From contig NZ_CP036175.1 in assembly GCF_003261575.2 (NCBI RefSeq), positions 3,286,001 to 3,350,000 on the forward strand: a DNA stretch of 64,000 nt. Reading direction: 5' to 3'. This document shows, one piece after another, positions 36,001-43,704 of the stretch (its first letter is position 1; every line of letters starts with the position of its first letter). The DNA is from Klebsiella huaxiensis. Lineage in GTDB: Bacteria; Pseudomonadota; Gammaproteobacteria; Enterobacterales; Enterobacteriaceae. Both the position numbers and the translations under genes were made by a program. The notes beneath the pieces were generated by a model. That model saw only the letters and a list, made by a program, of their open reading frames with translations. It searched no databases and had not been told where the DNA came from.

Positions 36001-39000
36001 CCCGCTCTGGGTCTTTGACACGACGCCCGCGTCACCAGACCCGCTCACACCTGGTACACTGCAGATCCAGCCGTTGCCCGGTGCCATCGCTGCGCCGCTC
36101 GGTTACCAACTGAAAAACAGCCTGGCCTGGCAAAGCCCGGAAGCACTGCGCACGCTGTTTATTTTCCCACAGCCGCTGCTTAATCGCCTGCTGGCGCTGG
36201 CGGGCGGCACGCTACGCCTGGTGCCTGAAGCCAGCAGCTATGATGAGGATACGAACGATGCGCCGATAGACGCGTTTACGTCGCTGCAAATTCGCCTCTC
36301 ACTGACGCAGGTCGTCACCGCGCGCACCAGTACGTCGACCTCTCCCACCTCACCAAACCCGGTGCCGACGCCGCCGGTCTACCAGTTGAACGGCACCGAT
36401 GAATCCACTCGCGAGCTTATCTATCTGGCGCTGAAAAACGCCGATTTTTCCCACGCATCGTTGCGCCTGCTCTACCTGCCGCCGGGCAAATCCGAGTGGG
36501 TATCAGAGACGCTTTCACCGGATGTACTGCTGGCAAAAATGAACCTGTCGACCTTAAACCAGGTAGCGCAGGTCAGCCAGATGCATAACATGATGCGGGC
36601 TACGCTTCCCATCGACAGCGATACTGCGCGCTTAAGCGATGTGCAGAGTTTCCTGCAGCTAATCTGGGAACTGAGCGTGGTACGCGCGCCGGGTTATTAC
36701 CTCTACTACCAGACTGCTGACGGTCAGGGCTTACCGAATGAACTGTTCGCCGACACCGCGGCCTCAAACCATTCACCCGACGACCCGAATCAACAAACTG
36801 TCGATGGTACTTCTGCCGGTACAGCTGACTTTATGATCATCGTTGATTTCGACGCACAGCCCGCAGACACCCTGACGCTGGCGGCATATCACAACAGCCT
36901 ATGGATAACGGCACAACGTGATCTCGCCGCTTTAAATTGCCGGGTATATGACAGCACCGGAACGCCGCTGTATGTCTGGCAATCAACACTTGCACCAGGA
37001 AATATCGGCTTCACTGCCAGCTGGACACCGGATGTCGATACCTCACCGGCGGCGGCAATCCCGGTGCATCATTTATACCATCTGATGCAATACCGCATCA
37101 CCGACGCAGATCCGCAGTGGCGCGGTTCAGTGTGGAGCCTGCCGGTTGGTCCGACCGAAAACGGCGAGGTCACCTCGCCTACCGCCACCTGGCAGCTTCA
37201 ACAGCAGGTGCCGTTGCTACCGTTCAGCACCCTGGGTACAAACCCGTACGCACTTATCGGCCAGTCGGTGAATCTGGCTTTTCGCTTATGCGATATTTAT
37301 GGCAACCCGCTGAGCACCGGGCACAGCGATAGTTTTACCCCGCTCTATAGCGATCCGTTAATCTCGCTGGGGGAGTGGCCGGGGTTGCAGAGCACCTTTT
37401 TCTTTATGCCGGATAGCTCACAGAGCGCCAGACTACAAGTCAGGCTGGCCTTTAACCCGGATATCGTCGATAACGCGGTGTCGCCAGGCAATGAAACACG
37501 TGAACAGTGGCGCAGGATGGGCGACAAATATCGACGCATTTACCAACAACTAACAGATACCGGTACCCAATACGCCCTCACCTGTAGCCTGCTGCAGGAG
37601 GCGATCCCTGGCGATCTGAAAAAACCGTTGCTGACCGCAGCACAACAGATTCTGACTTACATTGATGCACAGACGGCGGGCAGCCCGGCGTATCACTCAC
37701 CCGACGGCGAAATGCAGTGGCCGCTGGCTTTCGTCATCCCATTTACCCTGTTAGCACAGCAAGTGCACGATATCGTCGCGATCGGCGTCAGTGCTCGCGC
37801 CTGGCGCGATCCAATCCGCGTCGACGATGACGTCGCGAAGAAGCTGCCGCAGGTCGTTGAGGTTAACTACCCGCTACTGGCGCAGCTCTCACCCACCCTC
37901 AGTCCATTGCCACAGACCGTCAGCCCGCACAACGATGATGGCAACATCACCCCCTTTGCCCGCTGCTTCGAACAAGCGTTCTGCAATATCGACGGTCAGG
38001 GGGGGACGTTGAAACTAGCGCAGCGCGCCGGGACGCAAATCAGCGATAGCAGCGACACCGCCCAGGATCTGTGGTCTGTACGCTTCGCCAAAAACCTCGG
38101 TTTCGCCGTGCAATTTGCCAACGATCCGCTCTATTTTGCGCTGCGCCCGCTGAATATCATGCCGCGTAACGGCGTCGTTGACGGCATCCAGTACAACAAC
38201 GTTGATATGGACGCTTGGGCGAAAAGCTTCTTCAACGCCTTCGATACGGTCATGTCGCCGAAGATGGGGGTAGCGATCGCCAAACTTGATGCCGCACGTT
38301 ATAACCAACTGATGCAGTGCAAGCAGCAACTGGCCAAAGCGATTCCCACAGGATTGGTGCCAGTGCTGCAAAAAGATGTCGACAGCGGCGCAGGCGATAT
38401 TAACGCCGCACAACAGCGCTTACAGCAGGCGTTACTGGAAAGCCTGTCGAGTGCATATACGATCTCGACGCTTGTTCAACTTCCGGCAACGGTTGATGTC
38501 AACGGGATCGCCGACGACACCAGCCCGCAGAAAGCGCCGCAGTTATATGGCATTTTGCAACAACCCTCTCTGGGTTCTCCGCTACCGGCTGGTAACAGCA
38601 GCAATCTGTATCAGTTTACGCCAGTGACGCTGGATCTGGCCTCTGGCACTCAGTGGGCCACCAGCCTGCTGACGGTGACGAAACCGGGCAATCAATCCTG
38701 CATCACACTGCCACTGGAGTACCAGGTCAGTTATCTGCAGCACGATTTTGTCGTGGATGAAGCACAGCAAGGCTATGTCCCCAGCGCGTGGCTGAAATTC
38801 GTCCTACCGGACACCGCGACGCTGACCATGCCAATCACCGCCCGCACCTCACCGGAAAGCATGGTTGCGATCCCTATTCCGCTTTCGGTTGAACCGCCGT
38901 TGCCAAAATTGATTTCACAACAGGGCCTGGGCGTGACGATGAATTCCCCCGCCACCAGCCCCGGTTCACTGGCTGATGAAATCGCCCAAGCACTGCAGTG

Positions 39001-40105
39001 GTGCTACCAGGTTCAGCTCTCGCTGGACCTGCAGGATCAGGACAGTTTTTATTTTGACGTCGAGCGTAACGTGCTGAGCAATCAGCCACAGCTGCTCAAC
39101 AATCACCAGCAAATCGCCCTGCTGCTGGATGCGCTGTTTGCCGCATTGGCACGTTTTACCGAGGCCTGGCCATCTCTGGCACCGACTATGGATAGTCTGT
39201 TGCAGCAGGCGTATGGCACAGATGCAACAGATGCAGATGCCGTGCTGGAGAAGTTCTGTGCACTGACCTCCGGGATTGCTGCAAGCTGGCCGGAAAACTG
39301 GAATCCGCCGATGTCGCTGATGAGCAATGTCAGTGAAATCGATCATTTCTGCCTCAGTTTCAGCGGCAAAATGCTGCAACTGCGTGGCCGTACCAACAAC
39401 GGCGGGCAGAACCCGTCCATCTGGCCCATGCTGCAACTCGCGGGCAATATTCAGTGGACTCCGGACCGCAGCATAGCCATTCAGCAGGGTGGTTGGTGGC
39501 AAATCGACTGCCCGCTGAAACAGAGTCCCGATTTCTCCACCACCGTGCTGCGCTGGGAACCGTTGGCTATTCTGGTCTATCAGAGTGCGCAGTTCTCCTC
39601 CTGGACGGTCCGTAATGACGAGCTAGTGAGCGGCGAGCAGACCAATCCGTTGTTTATCTACCAGACCGATACCCAGCGCTTCCCGGATGCCATGATTCCG
39701 TTGATTGAACGGGACAGCCTGCCAGAGGTTCACGTCGGCGCGATTAGCCTCAATGTACTACAGCAGATTATGCAGCAGATCCTGACGCCGCTGACTAAAG
39801 TCGGCAGCCTGGGTATTAATCCAGTGATTAATCTACAAGTGAATTATGCCTGGTCGCTGCTGCCCGGCTCAAATCTACTGGTGGAATCCCCGGTGCTGAT
39901 GCTCAACGCTCTGGAAATGGATAATGCCTCACCGCAAACCCTCGCTGAACAGGTGGCGGAGGAGATCTGGCAGTGGTACCAGCACGCGGAGTTCAAAGCG
40001 ACGACCCAGTCGCGGATGACCTTCGCCTTGACTCTGTTCGGCTCCGTCGATGGCCAACAGTTGCCGCTGGTGCAGATCAATAACATCCCCGTAATTTTTG
40101 ACTGA
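33098..40105 (+). CDS. Giant protein D of the unknown cluster, 2335 residues
   Basis: One of the largest proteins expected in an enterobacterial chromosome, with no break in 7 kb. Residues 1-60 echo the B/C module (ISFSLSTSEPISLRDIWDLF, GLPDIPPGPW). Residues about 315-345 contain FILILPGFSAWIYTNGDFRI and GWAGFYFAKL. Residues 384-515 are a long run of alternating hydrophobic beta-strand sequence (ISINAGPLSASLEVNLSASF, VSVSVSLKVVFFTIHLSF). A Ser/Thr/Pro linker lies near residues 1078-1096 (TSTSTSPTSPNPVPTPP). The remaining 1200 residues are mixed and unrecognised. No signal peptide or TM helix. The beta-rich region recalls DUF6603-type proteins, from memory only. It is followed by the glycosyltransferase gene 16 bases later. 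Confidence 0.85.
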   Translation: MTDIILKITGSAFKVPMDVALRVAGGPISFSLSTSEPISLRDIWDLFSEQLSMVIGTGLPDIPPGPWQKIMNVGIIPSLWITPDGNTGNTSSFLQLTLAEELRLGTHYNAGPFDITIEPDITILGLMIGYDGAGDGLTVKARIKTTASSNNALHVTGSPAPEKSKEQLVNFPFPLPAQNSLSTFQLNYLGIGQRIGPSVQLPASGNPMEIIFNQLETQLVGSDPETILTELAKSFYQPDRDWFIAADMRLRELRLRVLFNDPAMYGLEVSIPMTSPPSFFSGLLFEILYQKLGPNLGVYYGALSLPYGMRRIPLEGFILILPGFSAWIYTNGDFRINVGWPVTPNNAIGISFDILTGWAGFYFAKLRSGDNPGALPSVNYNPILEFGIGVMVTAGISINAGPLSASLEVNLSASFQGLLAWNASGSSIANKPDHYWFAGSASISVVLQGCVDLAIIKASVLVSFSVSAGVAFECGYQTVIPIAASVSVSVSLKVVFFTIHLSFHTTVRHTFHIGSGQPASLNGPLAPGLSPLSTNQQDWQTLFIRAKSLAALQRSQLNDALRPLHDVREPPRFRAAPPPYLRWQANGQAQTELEVVFVLQPTVVWGTQQPPAINLIATLVMDCPSPGQSPQASPAAASGYEELIINLVKWLLTFAPANDSDRPLSVTLQQLADMLGSGGAQPGPTFGGREGFVNKLNAFFASRLRFTLRGLAAGDAPFDTAAMLPMFDVLRLQADGEVIDFSRFNLTPANYTDAVKIYFDNVGLIGPSVPDGNQTRRMQASDTPPDGPSMASYLFGDYFLMIARYTLSTLIDDARQYEKQQETSLRRWAKRATAAGLDAQNPLTAQDMQDLSWLTANPTQELSELLDKLAYWSIAGFGSRYLMSGLQLPDPSQVPPVVTPDNITSLPTASLYTLSGQQYAVSGSPQDALATLSFTPGQEVDWLSLGDGSPQNVTTQFTLPTMLPDNPDPLWVFDTTPASPDPLTPGTLQIQPLPGAIAAPLGYQLKNSLAWQSPEALRTLFIFPQPLLNRLLALAGGTLRLVPEASSYDEDTNDAPIDAFTSLQIRLSLTQVVTARTSTSTSPTSPNPVPTPPVYQLNGTDESTRELIYLALKNADFSHASLRLLYLPPGKSEWVSETLSPDVLLAKMNLSTLNQVAQVSQMHNMMRATLPIDSDTARLSDVQSFLQLIWELSVVRAPGYYLYYQTADGQGLPNELFADTAASNHSPDDPNQQTVDGTSAGTADFMIIVDFDAQPADTLTLAAYHNSLWITAQRDLAALNCRVYDSTGTPLYVWQSTLAPGNIGFTASWTPDVDTSPAAAIPVHHLYHLMQYRITDADPQWRGSVWSLPVGPTENGEVTSPTATWQLQQQVPLLPFSTLGTNPYALIGQSVNLAFRLCDIYGNPLSTGHSDSFTPLYSDPLISLGEWPGLQSTFFFMPDSSQSARLQVRLAFNPDIVDNAVSPGNETREQWRRMGDKYRRIYQQLTDTGTQYALTCSLLQEAIPGDLKKPLLTAAQQILTYIDAQTAGSPAYHSPDGEMQWPLAFVIPFTLLAQQVHDIVAIGVSARAWRDPIRVDDDVAKKLPQVVEVNYPLLAQLSPTLSPLPQTVSPHNDDGNITPFARCFEQAFCNIDGQGGTLKLAQRAGTQISDSSDTAQDLWSVRFAKNLGFAVQFANDPLYFALRPLNIMPRNGVVDGIQYNNVDMDAWAKSFFNAFDTVMSPKMGVAIAKLDAARYNQLMQCKQQLAKAIPTGLVPVLQKDVDSGAGDINAAQQRLQQALLESLSSAYTISTLVQLPATVDVNGIADDTSPQKAPQLYGILQQPSLGSPLPAGNSSNLYQFTPVTLDLASGTQWATSLLTVTKPGNQSCITLPLEYQVSYLQHDFVVDEAQQGYVPSAWLKFVLPDTATLTMPITARTSPESMVAIPIPLSVEPPLPKLISQQGLGVTMNSPATSPGSLADEIAQALQWCYQVQLSLDLQDQDSFYFDVERNVLSNQPQLLNNHQQIALLLDALFAALARFTEAWPSLAPTMDSLLQQAYGTDATDADAVLEKFCALTSGIAASWPENWNPPMSLMSNVSEIDHFCLSFSGKMLQLRGRTNNGGQNPSIWPMLQLAGNIQWTPDRSIAIQQGGWWQIDCPLKQSPDFSTTVLRWEPLAILVYQSAQFSSWTVRNDELVSGEQTNPLFIYQTDTQRFPDAMIPLIERDSLPEVHVGAISLNVLQQIMQQILTPLTKVGSLGINPVINLQVNYAWSLLPGSNLLVESPVLMLNALEMDNASPQTLAEQVAEEIWQWYQHAEFKATTQSRMTFALTLFGSVDGQQLPLVQINNIPVIFD

Positions 40106-40121
40106 TGAACAAGGAGCTGCG

Positions 40122-42860
40122 ATGGAAAATGCCCGGCCGCTATTTCACCCGCCCGCCATACCGGCACATTTTGCGGACTATTATCAGCGGCATGCCGGTG
40201 AAAGCATGCTGGTGTGCGGTTGCGGAAACTCTCTCAACCAATTGCACGACGCAGAGCACTACCTGACGATTGGTGTGAATGATATCGGCCGCAAATTTCA
40301 TCCAGACTATCTGGTGGTACTCAATTCCCGCCACCAGTTCACCGCCGAGCGCTTTGCTCACATCGAACAGTCGCAAGCCCAGGCGGTGTTCAGCCACCTG
40401 TCACTGGATATACCCAACCCAGCCGTAGTGAGGTTTGCGCTGGGACAGTATGGTGGCGTGGATACCAACGATTTCCACTCGCTGCCCTACACCCGTAACT
40501 CCACCTACGTCGCGGCGTGCCTGGCCATGTTCATGGGTGCCAAGCGCATTGGTTTTATCGGCATGGATTTTACCGACCACCACTTCTTTGCTCAGACCGG
40601 ACGCCACTCGCTCAGTCACGAGTTGCCGCGTATCTGCCAGGAGTATGCCCGCCTGGTCGAGGCCGCCGCCCGTCATGGCATAGAGATGGTCAATCTCAGT
40701 AAACACAGTGCCGTGCATACTCTCCCGTATCAGCCGCAGTCCGTCTTCGCCCGCCAGGCGAAAACAGCTAAATCCCTGAATATCGTCTCTTATGCCACCA
40801 CGCCAGTCGTTGGGGTGCCAAAACTTCTGAGTGAGTGCATTGAGCACTGTACCCCCCACCGCTGCCGCACCGTGTGGGCCACGCATCAATACGGCAACGG
40901 CGTGCAATTTGAACGCGAAGTGGAGTGGGAAAGGCAACCGGATATCGCCAACGCACTGCTGGAGGCAGCCGATCTATTGATCGTACATAATGGTTTTACC
41001 GCACCGCAGCATAAGGCACTGCTGGCAAACAAGCCGGTGATCACCCTCGCCCATAACTACATCAGCAATGTCGATCAGCAGTTTGTCGCGCGCGGTATGC
41101 CGGGGTTGGTGGTGGCACAGTATCAGGCTGCATTGCTCGAGTTCGCTCAATGGCGTGCGGTACCTAACCCTGTGCCGCTATGGAACCCACTATTTGCGGA
41201 TGCCGAAAAAGAAGCGACGATCACCATTGCCTACACGCCAAGCGTGAAACACGATGAATACCCGGTTGATCACCGTCTGTACTGGCACGGTAAGGGTTAT
41301 CGGCGCACGATGGCGATCCTCGCACGCCTGGCGCAGCGTTATCCACTGCGCCTTCTGACGCTGGATGCCGGTCAGGTAGATTTTACGCAATCGATGATGA
41401 TGAAACGGCGTGCGCATATCGTCATTGATGAGTGCGTCACCGGCAGCTACCATCGCAACAGTCTGGAAGGTCTGGCAGCTGGCGCGGTGGTGGTTAATGG
41501 TCTGGGGCTTAAACCCGATATTGCAGCCGTTTTACAGCAGTGCGTCCCTGATGCCGGGTCACCTTTTGTCTGCGCCAGCCTTGATACCCTGGAAAGCGTC
41601 CTGAGCGAATTGATCGAACTGGGCCCACAGCGTCTACGCGAGCGCGGCGCGCAAAGCCACGCCTGGTTGCAACAACATTGGGATTTTGCCGGGCAGTGGC
41701 CGCTGTTCTGGTTACCGGCGATACAGACGCTATTTGGTAATACGCGGCCGATCCTGCCACCGCTGACGCGCCCCCAAAGCAATACGCCCATCGCCCCCCG
41801 TCTGGCGGCGCCCGATGCGCTTGATGACGGGGTGAGCGTGATCGTTCCCTTCGCCGGACAGACGCGACTGGCGGCATTGCAATGTACGCTGGAAGGGCTT
41901 AAGCAACAGCTCGACGTGCGCCGCGTGCTAGTGGTTGAACTGGATAAATACCCCCATGCACAAGATATCGCGACAACGCTTGCCGACGACTATCTGTTTG
42001 CCTGTACATCGTCACCATTCAGCAAAGCGCGGGCGTTGAATATTGCCTTACCCTTTGTGCGCACCCGCTACCTGCTGTGGCTGGATAGCGACCTGTTGCT
42101 GCCGCCGGATTTTATCCGTCAGGCGTGGCAAGAGTGCGAGACGCGGCGTCTCGATAGCCTGATCCCCTGGAGTACGGTCTATTTTCTCGGCGAAGAAGAG
42201 AGTCTGCAAGTGCAGACGGGGCTGCGGCGACCGGAAGCCTGTTCGCCGGTCTTTCAGCAACCTCGCGGTGCGCAGGGTGCCGCCGTACTGGCTCGAACCG
42301 ATTTTGTACTACGCCACGGCGGCATGGATGAAGCGTTTATTGGCTGGGATGGCGAGGATAATGCATGGTTCCACAAGGCCAGCGTGCTGGGTACTATCGC
42401 TCTCACTCACGACACGCAGCGCCCTCTGTACCACCTCTATCACCCGCTCAGTTCGGGTTACTGTCGCCAGCAGGAGCATATCGCCGCCAATCCACATTAC
42501 TCACATAATGTTCAGCGGTTGCAGAGCCTGCGCAATATACGTCACGGTGTCACATTCAGCCAGCACTACCCACCGCCCGCGAAGCACACCGCCCCCTGGG
42601 ACAGAACGGTGATCGTGGTCTGTCCACCCGCATACACAGCACTGGCGCAACGACTACAGGCGATTTATGGCGAGGCACTGCACATGGTGACTCAGCCAGA
42701 ACCGCAGTCCATCGACCTTGGGTTACCGCCACAGCCCAGCGCTTCGCCAGACACGCTTGTCGCGCATGTAATCAAAACTATTTGTACGTTTCATGCCCGC
42801 AATGCCGCCAGCACAGCGTCTGGCGATATCCACGAAGCCTCTATCTCAGGAACGATATGA
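40122..42860 (+). CDS. Three-module glycosyltransferase E of the unknown cluster
   Basis: 912 residues from the ATG at 40122 (AGGAG five bases before). Module 1 (residues about 25-205) resembles the MAF/DUF115 flagellin-glycosylation fold: MLVCGCGNSLNQ, IGVNDIG, GAKRIGFIGMDFTD. Module 2 (about 217-530) looks like a GT-B transferase, with DECVTGSYHRNSLEGLAAGA as the sugar-nucleotide site. Module 3 (about 570-790) is a GT-A transferase: VSVIVPFAG, the DxD-type LLWLDSDLLLPPDF and a GT7C-like GGMDEAFIGWDGEDNAWF. Cytoplasmic. The operon position makes glycosylation of one of the cluster proteins, or of a surface glycan, likely. The stop overlaps the next start (ATGA). Confidence 0.85.
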   Translation: MENARPLFHPPAIPAHFADYYQRHAGESMLVCGCGNSLNQLHDAEHYLTIGVNDIGRKFHPDYLVVLNSRHQFTAERFAHIEQSQAQAVFSHLSLDIPNPAVVRFALGQYGGVDTNDFHSLPYTRNSTYVAACLAMFMGAKRIGFIGMDFTDHHFFAQTGRHSLSHELPRICQEYARLVEAAARHGIEMVNLSKHSAVHTLPYQPQSVFARQAKTAKSLNIVSYATTPVVGVPKLLSECIEHCTPHRCRTVWATHQYGNGVQFEREVEWERQPDIANALLEAADLLIVHNGFTAPQHKALLANKPVITLAHNYISNVDQQFVARGMPGLVVAQYQAALLEFAQWRAVPNPVPLWNPLFADAEKEATITIAYTPSVKHDEYPVDHRLYWHGKGYRRTMAILARLAQRYPLRLLTLDAGQVDFTQSMMMKRRAHIVIDECVTGSYHRNSLEGLAAGAVVVNGLGLKPDIAAVLQQCVPDAGSPFVCASLDTLESVLSELIELGPQRLRERGAQSHAWLQQHWDFAGQWPLFWLPAIQTLFGNTRPILPPLTRPQSNTPIAPRLAAPDALDDGVSVIVPFAGQTRLAALQCTLEGLKQQLDVRRVLVVELDKYPHAQDIATTLADDYLFACTSSPFSKARALNIALPFVRTRYLLWLDSDLLLPPDFIRQAWQECETRRLDSLIPWSTVYFLGEEESLQVQTGLRRPEACSPVFQQPRGAQGAAVLARTDFVLRHGGMDEAFIGWDGEDNAWFHKASVLGTIALTHDTQRPLYHLYHPLSSGYCRQQEHIAANPHYSHNVQRLQSLRNIRHGVTFSQHYPPPAKHTAPWDRTVIVVCPPAYTALAQRLQAIYGEALHMVTQPEPQSIDLGLPPQPSASPDTLVAHVIKTICTFHARNAASTASGDIHEASISGTI

Positions 42861-43600
42861 TGAATACTCGACAAATTATGCCTGCCAGCCTGGCGGCACT
42901 GCTGTTTGCTTATATCAGTTGCAGCTATGCCGATGACTTCTCCCAGGCTGAAACCAAAATTAACAGCATCAAGCCTAATATTCCTTACACTTCCTTTTGC
43001 GCTGCAATGCCCAAAGGCGAGGACAAAATGGCCTGCCAGATTGCGAGCATTCCAACGGTTGCTCTGCTGGTTTGCCAGAAAACCGACTATGGCGAAGAAA
43101 AAAGCTGCGCCACGCTCATTAAAGAGGAGGTCAACAACCTGGTGAAGGTGAAAAAAGCAGGGCTGACGACGGTCGATTTTCGCACCACGCTCATGACGCC
43201 ACTTCAATGCGCCGACGAGAAAGCAAAAACCTGCACGGGTTATCTGGCTGGCTGGGTAAGCAAGGGAACGTTCGTCAACCTTGATGACGCCATCGAGGCG
43301 GGCACCATTGCGCAGATTGCCGAGGATATAAAGGGCTACAGCACCTCAGCAAAAGCGCTGGCTGCCACCCGCACGGATCTACAGAAAATCGCTCGTTTTA
43401 TGACACCTGGTGCGGGGAAATACAGCCGAATTTGCGATCTACAGGGGTTTTATCTGCGCGGCGGCGGTTTTTTGATTAACGACGTGCCGCAACTGTACAT
43501 CAATACCACCCCCGCCCCGGCGTGCTGGGACGGCATGCCGGACTGGCAAAAAGCGCTGGATGGTATTAATCAACTGGTAACATTACTGAACGAGAAATGA
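42857..43600 (+). CDS. Secreted Cys-containing protein F of the unknown cluster
   Basis: 247 residues. Signal peptide MNTRQIMPASLAALLFAYIS with a probable signal-peptidase I site after SYA. The mature protein has eight cysteines (SFC, MAC, LVC, KSC, LQC, KTC, RIC, PAC), an even number that suits periplasmic disulfides. Its ATG overlaps the stop of the glycosyltransferase gene by four bases (ATGA), so it is translationally coupled. I recognise no family. It is the only member of the operon with an export signal and ends the operon before a hairpin. Confidence 0.8.
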   Translation: MMNTRQIMPASLAALLFAYISCSYADDFSQAETKINSIKPNIPYTSFCAAMPKGEDKMACQIASIPTVALLVCQKTDYGEEKSCATLIKEEVNNLVKVKKAGLTTVDFRTTLMTPLQCADEKAKTCTGYLAGWVSKGTFVNLDDAIEAGTIAQIAEDIKGYSTSAKALAATRTDLQKIARFMTPGAGKYSRICDLQGFYLRGGGFLINDVPQLYINTTPAPACWDGMPDWQKALDGINQLVTLLNEK

Positions 43601-43630
43601 TCCTCCCACTGTTAGTTCGCCCGGGAGGAG

Positions 43631-43658
43631 AAACTGGCGCTGCAAAACGCGCCAGTTT
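43631..43658. terminator. Hairpin between the unknown cluster and mppA
   Basis: Perfect 10-bp stem AAACTGGCGC-TGCAAAAC-GCGCCAGTTT, 31 bases after gene F and 47 bases before the convergent mppA stop. It lacks a pure T tract, so it may act bidirectionally or weakly. Confidence 0.6.
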
Positions 43659-43704
43659 CAGCTTTAGCAGCGGTTACCTCAGGTTAACAGGCAACCGGTA
43701 CTGA

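Noticed and set aside
28750..43600. Prophage, contractile injection or CRISPR system
   Set aside because: No integrase, terminase, portal, tail-sheath, spike or Cas protein, and no repeat array, is present.
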